DNA of 64,000 nt from Myxococcota bacterium (GTDB lineage Bacteria; Myxococcota_C; UBA6777): positions 1 through 64,000 of the forward strand of contig JAKLKB010000006.1 in assembly GCA_023150835.1 (NCBI GenBank), given 5' to 3'. The position numbers and the translations under genes are program-made. Positions within the stretch are counted from its first letter, which is position 1. Every line of letters starts with the position of its first letter. Positions 44,001 to 53,643 of the stretch are shown piece after piece. The notes under the pieces are model-generated. The model saw only the letters and a program-made list of their open reading frames with translations, had not been told where the DNA came from and searched no databases.

Positions 44001-47000
44001 CAGCGTGGCGAAGAAGACGAGCAAACCCAAAAAAGCCAATTCTCCGACACCATCGAGGGCGTATGGTCGGTCGATACGTCATCGTCCGATACATCTGTCC
44101 TCGTCTTATTATGCGCGTCGGATGCGTTATATGCGGCTGTATCAGTCGAGGCCGCAACGGATACAGGCGTTGGGCTTGTTGTTGGAGTTGTACGCGAAGG
44201 CGGGTAAGTTGGAGGAGTGGGATCGTCGGGTGGAGCTGCATTTGCGGTATGGATGGCAGGACACCGGAACGTTTCTGCGTTATGAGCAGACGATGTTGTT
44301 GGAGTTTTTGGCTGCGGCGTATCGAGAGCGCGGTTGGGACGAGCGTTTGCGCAAGATGTATGAGGTGATGCACGAAGCGGATCCGCAAAATGCGCGATGG
44401 TCGCAAGAGTTGGCAAAGCTGTATATTGATCAGGGGTTGCATGAAAAGGCAAAAGCGCTGATGTTTGGGATCCATCGGGGAGGGGTTCAAGATATCCAGA
44501 TGATGTTGGCGCGGGTGCGATTGTTGGTGCAGTTGCGAGAAGAAGAGCAATTGACGTTTCAGTTGCGAAGCTTGTTGTACGGGAGTTATACGCGAAACCA
44601 CCACTATATGCTGCAAGTGTTGCAGGAGTTGCGAAAACTACCGAACACACGGTTGTATGAGATGTTTTTGCGGGGCTTGTTGCAGACGGGGGTTGCGTAT
44701 TATCGGGAGGCGTACCAGCAGATGTTGGTAAGCGTCTATTTGCAATCGGGAAAACAAGATCTTGCGCAAAAGATGTTGATGGCGCGATGGAAGGGGGGGT
44801 TGTCACGTGCGCCGCTCAAGCAGATGGAGACGGATCGGTTGGGGACAGCGCGTTTGTTGTGGCCGTTGTTGTCGTCGAAAGAGCAAGAAAAGCTGTTGCA
44901 GGATGCGGAACAAGGGGTGACGGATGCTTTGTTGGGTGGAGATCCAGAGAAGATTCGGCAGGCTTTGGTGACGGCGCGAGCAGCGGTGTGGGTGGGGCGG
45001 GGTCAGGATGCGGCGCAAGCCTATCTTCCGGCGATGTGGAGTGTGGGGACCAAGTACCAAGACGGCCCATTTTTGCGGGGCGTGTTGTCCGATCTGTTGC
45101 GGGAACGGCAGGATATCCACGCGCTGAAGTTGATCAAGCAAGAGATGGCGGAACAGACGACGCCGCATACAGAGATGGGGTATCTGTACAGCGTGTTGAC
45201 GCATTTGTCTTCGAGGGGGGGGACGCCAGAGGCGAGTTTGGGGCGATATCTGGAGAAGGCATTGCGGCGTTTGCACCCGAGAAGTCGGAGGCCAAGCGTG
45301 ATCAGGCGTGGGGCTGTGGCGATCAACTCGATGTTAGAGAAGAGGGCATGGTTGGCGTTGGCGTTGCGATTGGGAGAGGTGTATTTGAAGGGGGGCGATC
45401 CGAAGCGGGGGATCTGGTGGTTGGAGGCTTGTCGTTGGTTGGACAGCGAGCAGGCACAAGAACCCGCGTTGTTGAATCTGCTGTACGAGGCATACCAAGA
45501 ACAGGGGATGAACGAAACGGCGGCGCGTTATCGGGAGAAGACGCGCCAAGCGATCGGCGAGATCTTGTTGCGGGATCTGAAGGGGTGGGAGCTGTATTTG
45601 GGGCTAGGTGCGGAGCGGGACAAGGCGCTATTTTCGCATATTTGGTTGTATCTACGGAATTCTCCGACGATGTACACGGCACGTTATCAGTTACAGCGCC
45701 CAAGTCAGATGTTGCGTTATCAGATCCAAGGGATTCAACGGATGTCGTTGTTGGAGAGTTACAAGGTGCGGATCGCGCCGTTGGCTGCGTTGTACAGCCC
45801 GTCAGGTGAGATCCAAAAGCTGGTGGATTTGCTCAAGGCACGCCGAGAGCGGGTGGTGGATGGCGAAACGAAGCGGATGTTGTCGTTGTATGTGATGGGT
45901 GCGTATCTGTGGGATTGGGAGACGCGTTCGACACCGAGTTCATTGAAGGAGTTGTTGGCGAGGATGGATGGGCTGCGCAAGATGCCGCACAGTCCGCAAG
46001 AACGATTTCATTTGGGATTGTGGCATGGGAGGTTGTTGGGTGAGATGCAACAGCCGAAGCAGGCGCTTGCGGTGTATCGTGAGTTGTTGACGGGCGCGTC
46101 GCCAGCCCAAGAGCGGCAGGTGTTGTTGCAGATCGCGGAACATGCGAACCAAGCCTCGGAGGAAGACCAAGAGAAAGCTGCGCATGTGCAGCTTGCGCGC
46201 AAGCACAACGAGCCGAATTCGTATCGTGTGCTTGCACAAAAGGCGTTGGAGGCGAAGCAGATCGGGGAGGCGGTGCGGTATTTTCGGGGGTATATGAAGG
46301 GGCATTTGACGTTGCCGCAGTATCGGAGCTTATCGGGCCACTTGAAGAAGGCGGAACAAGAGATCCAGCTCGCGCAATTTTTGTTGGGTGTGGATACGGG
46401 CGATCGCGTGGTGTTTCATTTGTTGCGGGCGATCGATGCGATGCGTTTGGAACGAAACCGCGAGAGCTACTTGTTTTCGATGCGGATGCAGCAGACTTTG
46501 CGCACACTTCAACAAGCGGGGCGGCTTGAGCAGCAAGTGGAGGCGTGGGAAAAGACGCGCAAAGAGACGCAAGTGGATGATCCATACCAGATGATGTTGT
46601 TGTCGCAGGCGTACGGATACTTGGGGAAAAAACAGAAGCGTTTTGAGGTGTTGACAGCATGGCTGTATGTGCAACCGTATGAGCAAGCGCTGTTTCGGCG
46701 TTGGAAGGTGTCGTTTGAGCACGATGCTTTGGAGGGAGAGCAGCAAAAGATATTGGAACGACTGCGCGTTTTGTATGCGCCACCCAAGCCCAAGCCGGGG
46801 GGATACGATCTATTTTTTGGGGATATCGCTTTTCGCAAAAAGCGGCCAGCCGAGGCGTTGGTGTCGTGGAAGTTGGCAGCGAAAGAGTGTTCGAGTACGG
46901 CGGCTTTGTTTTCTGCGGCTGCTTCGCCGTATCGCAGGAATACGTTTTATGCGCGGTCTGCATGTGTCCAACGGGTCTGCCAGTCGATGTTGAAGGCGGG

Positions 47001-50000
47001 ATTGACGGACGAAGCCTTGCAGGCGGCGAAGGATCTGTTGAAGAAGGAGTCGAGCCATTACACGCGTCGGTCGGGGGTTTTGAATTTTGCGCGAGTGTTT
47101 TTGGCGGAAAAAGGATACCGTGCAGTCGTGGCGTTGGGGGAATTGTTGGGGATGAGATCGAGGTCGTCGGGCGGGTCGGGTTTGATGACGCTGGACAACG
47201 TTCAACTCGAATGGATGGGGCATTTGGCGCAAGCGCAAAAGGGTCTAGGCCAAGAGAAGGAACGTGTAGAGAGTCTGTTTGAGATCATGAGTGCCAAGAT
47301 GGTTTCGCCGTACCAGACGAGGAGGCAGGCGGATATCTTGAAAGATGCGGGGATGTGGGTTGCAGCGGAGTATGTGCTGTGGCGTGCGCAACAGTCGGCG
47401 ACGGCATCGATGTTGGTGCAATTTCGGATGCAGCTTTGTGATATCTGGCAACGCCAAGGGGTGGGAGCGTTGTGTGGTTTGGATCAAGGTCGGGAGGGTG
47501 TTTTGGACGAGGGGCTGTTGGCGTTGCGGGCGGAAAAAGCGGGGCTATTGTTTATTGCGATGCTGCTGCGTCGGCGAGCGTGGTTGCGGATGCCTCGGCA
47601 GTTGGAGGCGTTGGATCAATTTTTGAAGCTGTCTTTGGCGTTGGGGCGAAAAGAAGAGAGTGCGTTTTTGCAGCGTATTCGGGCGCGTTGGTTTGTGGGG
47701 CAGCCGCCGTTGGGTGCTGTGGCGGAGAAAGCAAGGGAGAGTTCGGCAGGGTGGGAGTTACAGGTTCCTGCGTATTGCAAGACGATGAGTGTGCAAAAGG
47801 GGCGGTTGGATACTTCGGACTGTACGGGGAAATGGTCGACGATGGAATCTTCGGGTAGCTTGCGTTGCCAGCGTCGAGTGGTGAGGGCGGGAAGATGGGT
47901 GTTGACGAATGATTGCCGTGGTCGATTGGTGGCGGTGGAGGCGGATGGGGGGAAGGTTGCGTGGGTCAAGCAGTTGGTGCAAGTGAAGACACGGGAGGTT
48001 GTAGAACGAGCCCAAGCCATGCATCGATCGGAGGTGATGTGGCTGGATCGGCATCTGAATGTTGCGGACATTCGGGTGGATGGAGAGGATGTATGGGTGG
48101 CGATCAACGAGGCTTGGTTTGAATGGGGTAATGGCTGGGTTTCGGGCATTCAGCATCGACTGCATCTGCTGCGGGTGCGACAAAAAGATGGCGCGATCCA
48201 AGCATCCAAGGTGTTTGCGGGTAATTATGTGCGGGGCCGAGTGCATCTGGAGGGGGAGCGGTTGTTGTTTCGGGGGCGTCGCCTGTATGCGTTGTCTCGT
48301 CGAGATGCGACGGTGTTGTGGGAGAGCGGAGCGCTTGGAACTCGCGGGACTTGGTTGTTGGATATGGGATCGTCGTTGCCGTTGGTGGTGTCGGGAGGAT
48401 ACGTTTTTGGAGAGAGCGACGGCTTTGTTCGTGCGTTGCGGTTGTCGGATGGTGGGGTGTTGTGGTCGCAACGCTTGCATCAAGGGGTTCGTGCGTTGGA
48501 TGCGGATGCTTCGCATCTTGTGGTGGTTTTGGTGGACGGCTCGTTGTGGTCGATGGAGGCAAAGACAGGGAAATTACGGTGGAAGGCTTGGTTGCGTAGC
48601 GGGCATCGGCGTTATGTGCATGTCTGGTGGGCGGGGTTTGAGTTGCCTTTTCGTGAGGGGGAACACGCTTTGCTGACGAAGGCGGGCGTGTTGGCGTCGA
48701 CGTCGGATGGTTGGTTGGCGTTGTTTGATCAGCAGACAGGAAAGCCGCGTTGGGAGCGAGAGGTGGGCGAGATCGTGTGGCATGCGCCCCGTCCGTTGGG
48801 GGATGGTGAAGAGGTGCTGTTGTTGGGGCAGATGGGGACAGCGAGTCGCTTGCGGTTGTCGGATGGAGCGCTGTTGTGGAAAGGCCGATTTTCGCAAATG
48901 CCGCAGCGTGGGTGGTTGAACAAGTTTCATCATAGCCAAGCGATCGCGATGGGGCGTGGTTTGCTGTTTGGAGCGTACCAAGAAGATCATCGCTTTGTGT
49001 TGCGTACGCGATCGTTTGTCGCAGCGACAAGCTCGGATTCATCGAAGGAAAAGGTGTTGTCTTTTGTTCGACAGTTGCGTGCGGAGGGGCGTTCGGTTTG
49101 GGCAGACAGGATCTTGTCGTACGCGGCGGATGCAGAGCGCGGGGAGGACCAAGTGTATTTCTCGGCGCTTTCGGCGTCGGGGCATCTGAGCAAGATCCAG
49201 CGCTTGCGTTGGATCACGGCGAAACTGCGGTACGCATCCGATCTGCGGGGAGCTTTGCTGGAGATGGAGCCGATGCTTCGTACGTTGGGGGTGTTGAAGC
49301 CGCCCGCTTATTTTGCGGCTTACGACAAACAAGCGGTGAAGGACTACGCGACGCAATTTTTGTTGTATTACTGGCTGCATCGCAAACGTTCGGGTGATTC
49401 GATGGAGACGTGGTGGCAGTTGGTTCGTTCGTCGTATCGGGTGTTGCAGTTGGATTCGCCGTTTGCGCGGCGGGTGATGGCGTTGTTGTTAACGGAGGGG
49501 ACGCCGGTGGTGCGTTGGTGGGCAGCGGCGACGTTGGCGGCGTGGGGGAGCAGTGCGGGGCATCGCGTGTTGTTGCAGGGGCTTGCGAAACGAGGCGAGT
49601 ATCGGGCGGTGGTGTTGAGTACGCTTCAACAAGACTGGGTGATGCGGATCTTGGTGCATTGGTCGTATGCGCTGCGTTGGGAAGGGTTGTTGGGGCGTCG
49701 TGATCTTGCGGATGCGGAGGTGTTGTTGAGGTCGTATCATCCGTTGGTACGGAACCTGTCGGCGTTGTTTATTGCGGATCATCTGAGCAAAGAACGCCCC
49801 GAAGATCAGCGTTTTGATACGCCGCTGTTGCGTGCGACGTTGCGCCGGATCTTGAACGATCGCGGTGTTGCGGTTCAAACAACGAGCGAAGCGCAGACAT
49901 GGCGGATGCAGGCTGCGATCGCGATGGCGCGATTGGGAGAGCGCGTAGGGATCGAGGGTTTGCGCCTTTTGGTGCGGCAAAGCAACAACGCGACGTTGCG

Positions 50001-50841
50001 CAATCGTGCAGCGCGGTCTTTGTTCTTTGAATTTGGCGATGCGTCGGGGCGCAGCGCGATCTTTGATAGCGTCCAAGGGACCAACCAAAAGAATCTGCGG
50101 CTGCCTTCTTTTCAGTTGATCTACGCCAACAACCTCTTGGGATTGAAAGAGTACCGCAAGGCTTTGACGCAGTTTCGCAAGGTACACACGATGCCGACAG
50201 CGCTGCTTTCGGTGCTTCATCAATCGAAGGCATCATGGGGGATGGTGCGTTCGCTTGCGCATCTGGAGCGTTATGACGAAGCGCTACAGGAAATCGAAAA
50301 ACTCAAGATGCTCGATCCTGCGGCGGTCTCGCACCTGCCGTATATCCAAGGCTACATCTTTTGGAAGCAAGGCAAGGATAGCTTGGCGAGGCCGTTGTTC
50401 GAGCGTTTCATGCGAGAGCATCCTTATGGGGACGATGCGTCGCAAGTGCGGGAATGGCTTGCGCGGAGCTTGTTGAAAGCGGGGCGCGCAGAAGAAGCCA
50501 TCGCGTTGTTTACGCCGATATTCGAGCGTGATCGTGGGATGCGTCGACTTTATTTGGAGCATTACCATCTTGCGCGTGCTTTGTCGAAAGCCAAGGTGGA
50601 TCCGACGCTTGCGCGTGTGGGACTGCTGCATATCCGCAAGGCGCTCGAACTCCAACAAGATCAGCCCCGATTGATCGCCATCGAAGCCAGTTTGTTGCAT
50701 CTTCTCGGACAATTCGACCAAGCCAAGCGTCGGTTGCTTCGAGCGATCCAGTTGGATGCCCCACAATCCCCGCTGCGCCGAGAATATCAAAATTGGCTGC
50801 AAACATGGGAAGGTCGAAAGGTCGGCCTCAACAAAAATTAG
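41092..50841 (+). CDS. Giant exported TPR / PQQ-propeller / HEAT protein
   Basis: 3249 residues (9750 nt), the largest gene here. A signal peptide (IWGLVGWLLCGVAWG) is followed by a very long TPR superhelix (~30-2240) with units such as DALEAFRKAARAAAKDPNVL. PQQ/beta-propeller-type repeats follow at ~2250-2620 (RLVAVEADGGKVAWVKQL, LRLSDGGVLWSQRL, LWSMEAKTGKLRWKAW), then HEAT-like helices ~2800-2985 and a final TPR block ~3000-3249. ATG 41092 has AGGA upstream; longer starts to 40972 lack a signal. Likely a periplasmic or outer-membrane scaffold. No catalytic residues were recognised. Confidence 0.88.
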   Translation: MLRGWSVGIWGLVGWLLCGVAWGQEEDWKLRDRDRRQKQILRRFQEIVEKKPDRGFAFQRMVEVGRRWPGLDRLVAEYRKKVKASPRRLAYSLILGHLLDHTGQREGALRAYEQALRLDPQNAMALQYKAAILQKLQRYEEAIKAYETALGVFKDAERKRRAYKALGTLWLLRKQPKKALGYWKQFLQMSPNNLLAREELAREMGRNKLYEEALLQWKEVLKRRGGGVARAGVLRQMGGLYEEMGKWPEAVGVYRQAMVLTQESHWLRRELSARVLQLHRENGKLAELAGYLQQQKRKSASDLSALAQLYDEMGRDKEAREMYAKALLANSRDSRLRLRYITLLEVGGDVAEGVKQYRLLIRNESSEPRYRMAFAEMLSRAGKQKESLAEMAEVARRFSRNTEILSRLAALYRRRRMHKEANALLRRLIAVDPRDPAHRNALGTYHFELGQKGQAQTIWRGILRSGLGTAAAYTALGQIYRSHNLDRDALEAFRKAARAAAKDPNVLRNLGEMFRRLLEEEGDLKAKELQEAIEVWKKIHLLAKLRPAKKEALRQLFALYHAQGTSYRLPVEYRQRLRKRPSDIEALRLLGEYYLWLARKERRDHAQARRYFERILDFQKDDIDAILTLEDLEARQSRWYLAKRYLLRAVEVDKKGRRTYYRRLYEYSLKLRQYQDAIQYARRVVELYPDDATAHAELARVYRKVGRAQEAVGAYQEALRLQPHNHGYHQTLGHLYRDMGQTDQAIERYNFVLKHAKEGNLIYDAAMQIMGLRTLAPKNDVLEVTLQTLSEQNPRELAYFRALAELYQRQGRMKEYRVAYLKAASSVDDKSQVYKKLAEAATEQGDLKKAIIYYRKMLEETPNPQPDQQMHLARLSFQVGDQVGARKLLFSILTENPNSARILRQVGELFDRHQLAEDAIYSYELFLELQPMESAVRVRLAELYLQKQMNEPAMGLLESVFWQEEEKALRSVAKKTSKPKKANSPTPSRAYGRSIRHRPIHLSSSYYARRMRYMRLYQSRPQRIQALGLLLELYAKAGKLEEWDRRVELHLRYGWQDTGTFLRYEQTMLLEFLAAAYRERGWDERLRKMYEVMHEADPQNARWSQELAKLYIDQGLHEKAKALMFGIHRGGVQDIQMMLARVRLLVQLREEEQLTFQLRSLLYGSYTRNHHYMLQVLQELRKLPNTRLYEMFLRGLLQTGVAYYREAYQQMLVSVYLQSGKQDLAQKMLMARWKGGLSRAPLKQMETDRLGTARLLWPLLSSKEQEKLLQDAEQGVTDALLGGDPEKIRQALVTARAAVWVGRGQDAAQAYLPAMWSVGTKYQDGPFLRGVLSDLLRERQDIHALKLIKQEMAEQTTPHTEMGYLYSVLTHLSSRGGTPEASLGRYLEKALRRLHPRSRRPSVIRRGAVAINSMLEKRAWLALALRLGEVYLKGGDPKRGIWWLEACRWLDSEQAQEPALLNLLYEAYQEQGMNETAARYREKTRQAIGEILLRDLKGWELYLGLGAERDKALFSHIWLYLRNSPTMYTARYQLQRPSQMLRYQIQGIQRMSLLESYKVRIAPLAALYSPSGEIQKLVDLLKARRERVVDGETKRMLSLYVMGAYLWDWETRSTPSSLKELLARMDGLRKMPHSPQERFHLGLWHGRLLGEMQQPKQALAVYRELLTGASPAQERQVLLQIAEHANQASEEDQEKAAHVQLARKHNEPNSYRVLAQKALEAKQIGEAVRYFRGYMKGHLTLPQYRSLSGHLKKAEQEIQLAQFLLGVDTGDRVVFHLLRAIDAMRLERNRESYLFSMRMQQTLRTLQQAGRLEQQVEAWEKTRKETQVDDPYQMMLLSQAYGYLGKKQKRFEVLTAWLYVQPYEQALFRRWKVSFEHDALEGEQQKILERLRVLYAPPKPKPGGYDLFFGDIAFRKKRPAEALVSWKLAAKECSSTAALFSAAASPYRRNTFYARSACVQRVCQSMLKAGLTDEALQAAKDLLKKESSHYTRRSGVLNFARVFLAEKGYRAVVALGELLGMRSRSSGGSGLMTLDNVQLEWMGHLAQAQKGLGQEKERVESLFEIMSAKMVSPYQTRRQADILKDAGMWVAAEYVLWRAQQSATASMLVQFRMQLCDIWQRQGVGALCGLDQGREGVLDEGLLALRAEKAGLLFIAMLLRRRAWLRMPRQLEALDQFLKLSLALGRKEESAFLQRIRARWFVGQPPLGAVAEKARESSAGWELQVPAYCKTMSVQKGRLDTSDCTGKWSTMESSGSLRCQRRVVRAGRWVLTNDCRGRLVAVEADGGKVAWVKQLVQVKTREVVERAQAMHRSEVMWLDRHLNVADIRVDGEDVWVAINEAWFEWGNGWVSGIQHRLHLLRVRQKDGAIQASKVFAGNYVRGRVHLEGERLLFRGRRLYALSRRDATVLWESGALGTRGTWLLDMGSSLPLVVSGGYVFGESDGFVRALRLSDGGVLWSQRLHQGVRALDADASHLVVVLVDGSLWSMEAKTGKLRWKAWLRSGHRRYVHVWWAGFELPFREGEHALLTKAGVLASTSDGWLALFDQQTGKPRWEREVGEIVWHAPRPLGDGEEVLLLGQMGTASRLRLSDGALLWKGRFSQMPQRGWLNKFHHSQAIAMGRGLLFGAYQEDHRFVLRTRSFVAATSSDSSKEKVLSFVRQLRAEGRSVWADRILSYAADAERGEDQVYFSALSASGHLSKIQRLRWITAKLRYASDLRGALLEMEPMLRTLGVLKPPAYFAAYDKQAVKDYATQFLLYYWLHRKRSGDSMETWWQLVRSSYRVLQLDSPFARRVMALLLTEGTPVVRWWAAATLAAWGSSAGHRVLLQGLAKRGEYRAVVLSTLQQDWVMRILVHWSYALRWEGLLGRRDLADAEVLLRSYHPLVRNLSALFIADHLSKERPEDQRFDTPLLRATLRRILNDRGVAVQTTSEAQTWRMQAAIAMARLGERVGIEGLRLLVRQSNNATLRNRAARSLFFEFGDASGRSAIFDSVQGTNQKNLRLPSFQLIYANNLLGLKEYRKALTQFRKVHTMPTALLSVLHQSKASWGMVRSLAHLERYDEALQEIEKLKMLDPAAVSHLPYIQGYIFWKQGKDSLARPLFERFMREHPYGDDASQVREWLARSLLKAGRAEEAIALFTPIFERDRGMRRLYLEHYHLARALSKAKVDPTLARVGLLHIRKALELQQDQPRLIAIEASLLHLLGQFDQAKRRLLRAIQLDAPQSPLRREYQNWLQTWEGRKVGLNKN

Positions 50842-50881
50842 GGGTGGGGAAGAGGAGGGGTGGGAGGATGGGGCGGGTTAG

Positions 50882-50992
50882 ACGATATCCGAGTGATGTG
50901 TGCGCAAAGGATAGTGTGTAGATGCCCTGTGGTTGGGCAGCCACACCTGTCTGCCCCTACATCTTTACGCTCCCACAACGAGCGGATTTCGT
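50882..50992. mobile_element. MITE-like repeat, copy G
   Basis: Starts ACGATATCCGAGTGATG, core GGTTGGGCAGCCACACCTGT plus CTGCCCCTAC, ends AGCGGATTTCGT two bases before the ihfB stop codon (50994-50996). It separates the convergent giant TPR gene and ihfB. Confidence 0.78.
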
Positions 50993-50993
50993 C

Positions 50994-51281
50994 TTATTCT
51001 TCGTCGCCGTTGACGCGCTCGCGCAGTTCTTTGCCGACGGTGAAGAAGGGGATGCGTTTGGGTGGGATCTCAACGGGGCTACCGGTTTTGGGATTTCGAC
51101 CCGTGCGAGCATCGCGGTGTTTGACGGTGAAGCTGCCAAAGCCACGGATCTCGATACGCTCACCACGGATCAAAGAGTTGCGCATGCTATCGAAGATGGT
51201 GTTGACGACGGATTCGATATCTTTTTTGGAGAGGTCTGTACGTTTTTCGCTGATGGCGAGGACGAGTTCGCTTTTGGTCAC
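50994..51281 (-). CDS. ihfB: HU/IHF family DNA-binding protein, IHF beta-like
   Basis: 95 residues. The HU/IHF core includes IESVVNTIFDSMRNSLIRGE, the beta-arm RIEIRGFGSFTVKHRDARTG and RNPKTGSPVEIPPKRIPFF. RNPKTG with VEIPPK and the neighbours cmk and rpsA favour IHF beta. It bends DNA as a dimer. The start is GTG 51281 with AGGAG 6 nt upstream. It follows rpsA by 670 nt, longer than in enteric bacteria, so it probably has its own promoter. Confidence 0.93.
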   Translation of the reverse strand: MTKSELVLAISEKRTDLSKKDIESVVNTIFDSMRNSLIRGERIEIRGFGSFTVKHRDARTGRNPKTGSPVEIPPKRIPFFTVGKELRERVNGDEE

Positions 51282-51951
51282 GGTGGACTCCTTTTTTTTC
51301 TCGCAGGATCCAGAGAGCGTTGGTGGATCCGAACAAAAGGTTGAGTTTCTCCAAACGGAGGATGTTTGCTTTGGTGCTCATCCGATCGGGGAACGGATGT
51401 GACGGGATGGGCAACGTAGGTTGTGGAGAGAACGGATATCCGTCATTCCACGTCGGCTCATCGGAGCATGGATTGTTGTTGGTGTGCAAAGGACAAAGAC
51501 GAGGACGGATCCGCCCGAGATAGGAGAGGCAGATGTCGGATGTGCGGTGTCTGCTTGGAAGCATCCGTGCGTCCTTGCGGGCTTTTTCGTGCGCCACTTC
51601 TTCGGTGCTGAGAGTTGCAACGAAAGAAAGCGGCAGATCTGTGTCAAGCATGAACCTTCAACAGATGAAGGTGGCTGCAGCGTTATGTTGCGACGAAAGA
51701 GAGCGGCAGATCTGTGTCAAACCGTGACACAAGAGAAAAAGCGATGAGTTCTGAGGCGCAACCCACGAAGGGGATCGCGGTGGATGGACCTCAGAAAAGA
51801 AAGAAAGAGATCTCTCTTCTTTTTCGTGTCTGTCTCTTGTGAGGCTAAGATAGCGAAACTTTTAAAAAAATCAAGAAATTCTTTTGGTTTTGAACAAGAA
51901 ATTCTTTTTGGGAAAGCAAGAGGGGGTGGAGTGGGGTGGATGCGATGCGGG
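51282..51951. other. Gene-free gap between rpsA and ihfB with a duplicated 31-bp element
   Basis: No credible gene. Two 31-bp direct repeats (51617-51647 and 51690-51720) share GCGGCAGATCTGTGTCAA; read on the minus strand each opens with TTGACA, a perfect -35 word, upstream of ihfB. No good -10 follows at 16-18 nt. Near the rpsA stop the word CAAGAAATTCTTTT occurs twice (about 51872 and 51895). Confidence 0.5.
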
Positions 51952-53643
51952 TTATTTCTCTTCGTGGAGGTGTCCGCGCAAGAGGGCACCGAGGCTGGTG
52001 GAGGCTTCGCCTTGGTCGGCGTAGTTGTTGTCATCGTGGGCTTGACGGATGGAGAGTCCGATTTGGCGTTTTTCGGTGTCAAGGTTGATGACGCGGACGC
52101 GGACTTCTTGTCCTTCTTTGAGTTCGTCGGTGGGGTTTTCGACGCGATCATCGGAGATCTCGGAGATATGGACGAGACCTTCGATCCCGGATTCGAGTTC
52201 AACGAAAGCGCCAAAGTCGGTGAGTTTTTTGACGTTGCCTTGCCAGACGGAGCCTTCGCGGTAGCGGACGGGGATATGGCTGCTCCAAGGATCGGGGCCG
52301 ATATCTTTGATGGAGAGGGAGAAGCGTTGGTTTTGTTCGTCGATGTTGGTGACGATGGCTTCGACTTCTTGGCCTTCTTCAAACATTTCAGAGGGATGTT
52401 TGACGCGTTGAACCCAAGAGATATCGGAGATGTGGACGAGGCCGTCGATGCCTTCTTCGATACCGACAAAGATGCCGAAGTCGGTGATATTGCGGATCTT
52501 GCCGACGATCTTGCTACCGAGGGGATATTTCTCTTTGAGTTGGCTCCAAGGGTTGGGTTCGACTTGTTTCATGCCGAGGCTGATACGACGGTTGTTGACG
52601 TCGATATCGAGGACAACAGCATCGACGGTTTGGCCGACGTTGACGACTTTGGAGGGGTGTTTGATGCGTTTGGTCCAAGACATCTCGGAGATGTGGACGA
52701 GACCTTCGATGCCTTCTTCGATCTCGACGAAAGCGCCGTAATCGGTGAGGCTAACGACTTTGCCGGAGACGCGGGTTGCGGGTGGATAGCGTCGTTCGGC
52801 GTTGTTCCATGGGTCTTCGGTGATTTGTTTGAGTCCGAGGGAGACGCGTTCGGTGTTTGAATCAAACTTGAGGACTTTGACCTTGATTTGATCGCCGACG
52901 TTGAAGCGTTCGGAGGGGTGGTTGATGCGGCCCCAAGACATATCGGTGATATGGAGAAGGCCGTCGATACCGCCGAGGTCGACGAAAGCGCCGTAGTCGG
53001 TGATATTTTTGATTTGTCCGTCGAGGATCTGGCCTTCTTGGAGTTTGTCGAGGGTGTCCTTTTTGAGGGCTTCGCGTTCTTCTTCGAGGAGGGCGCGACG
53101 AGAAAGGACGATATTGGAGCGTTTTTTGTTGAACTTGATGACTTTGAATTTGTAGCGTTGTCCGATCAGTTTGTCGAGGTTACGAACAGGGCGGAGGTCG
53201 ACTTGGGAGCCGGGGAGGAAGGCTTTGACGCCGATATCGACGGAGAGGCCGCCTTTGACACGTTGAACGATGACACCTTCGACGACTTGGTCTTCTTCGC
53301 AGGCTTTGGAGATCTCTTCCCAGATCTTGAGCTTGTCAGCTTTTTCTTTGGAGATACGGCAATGGCCGTCGTTGTCTTCGAGGATTTCGACGAGGACATC
53401 GACTTGATCGCCGGGTTTGATAGAGAGAGATTCGCTGTTGTAGCCGAATTCGCGAAGAGAGATCTCGCCTTCGGATTTGAAGCCGATATCGATAAGAACT
53501 TTGTCTTTTTCGATTTTGACGATGGTGCCGCGTACGATAGCGCCTTCTTGGATCATGGATTCGCTTTTTTCTTGTTGTTCCAAGAGGGCGGCAAAGTCCT
53601 CTTCGTCGTGAAGAGGCGAGTTGTGTTCAACGTGATCGATCAT
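51952..53643 (-). CDS. rpsA: 30S ribosomal protein S1
   Basis: 563 residues, the length of six-domain proteobacterial S1. Six S1 RNA-binding domains in series are visible from the repeated ITDYGAFVDLGGIDGLLHIT-type segments (NITDFGIFVGIEEGIDGLVH, LTDFGAFVELESGIEGLVHI and others). It recruits mRNA to the 30S subunit. AGGA lies before ATG 53643. cmk is upstream and ihfB downstream, the conserved proteobacterial order. A strong promoter lies 148 nt upstream. Confidence 0.97.
   Translation of the reverse strand: MIDHVEHNSPLHDEEDFAALLEQQEKSESMIQEGAIVRGTIVKIEKDKVLIDIGFKSEGEISLREFGYNSESLSIKPGDQVDVLVEILEDNDGHCRISKEKADKLKIWEEISKACEEDQVVEGVIVQRVKGGLSVDIGVKAFLPGSQVDLRPVRNLDKLIGQRYKFKVIKFNKKRSNIVLSRRALLEEEREALKKDTLDKLQEGQILDGQIKNITDYGAFVDLGGIDGLLHITDMSWGRINHPSERFNVGDQIKVKVLKFDSNTERVSLGLKQITEDPWNNAERRYPPATRVSGKVVSLTDYGAFVEIEEGIEGLVHISEMSWTKRIKHPSKVVNVGQTVDAVVLDIDVNNRRISLGMKQVEPNPWSQLKEKYPLGSKIVGKIRNITDFGIFVGIEEGIDGLVHISDISWVQRVKHPSEMFEEGQEVEAIVTNIDEQNQRFSLSIKDIGPDPWSSHIPVRYREGSVWQGNVKKLTDFGAFVELESGIEGLVHISEISDDRVENPTDELKEGQEVRVRVINLDTEKRQIGLSIRQAHDDNNYADQGEASTSLGALLRGHLHEEK

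Noticed and set aside
51187-51651. Minus-strand 154-codon frame upstream of ihfB
   Set aside because: It overlaps ihfB in another frame, has no RBS and no domain, and its composition is like other spurious frames here.
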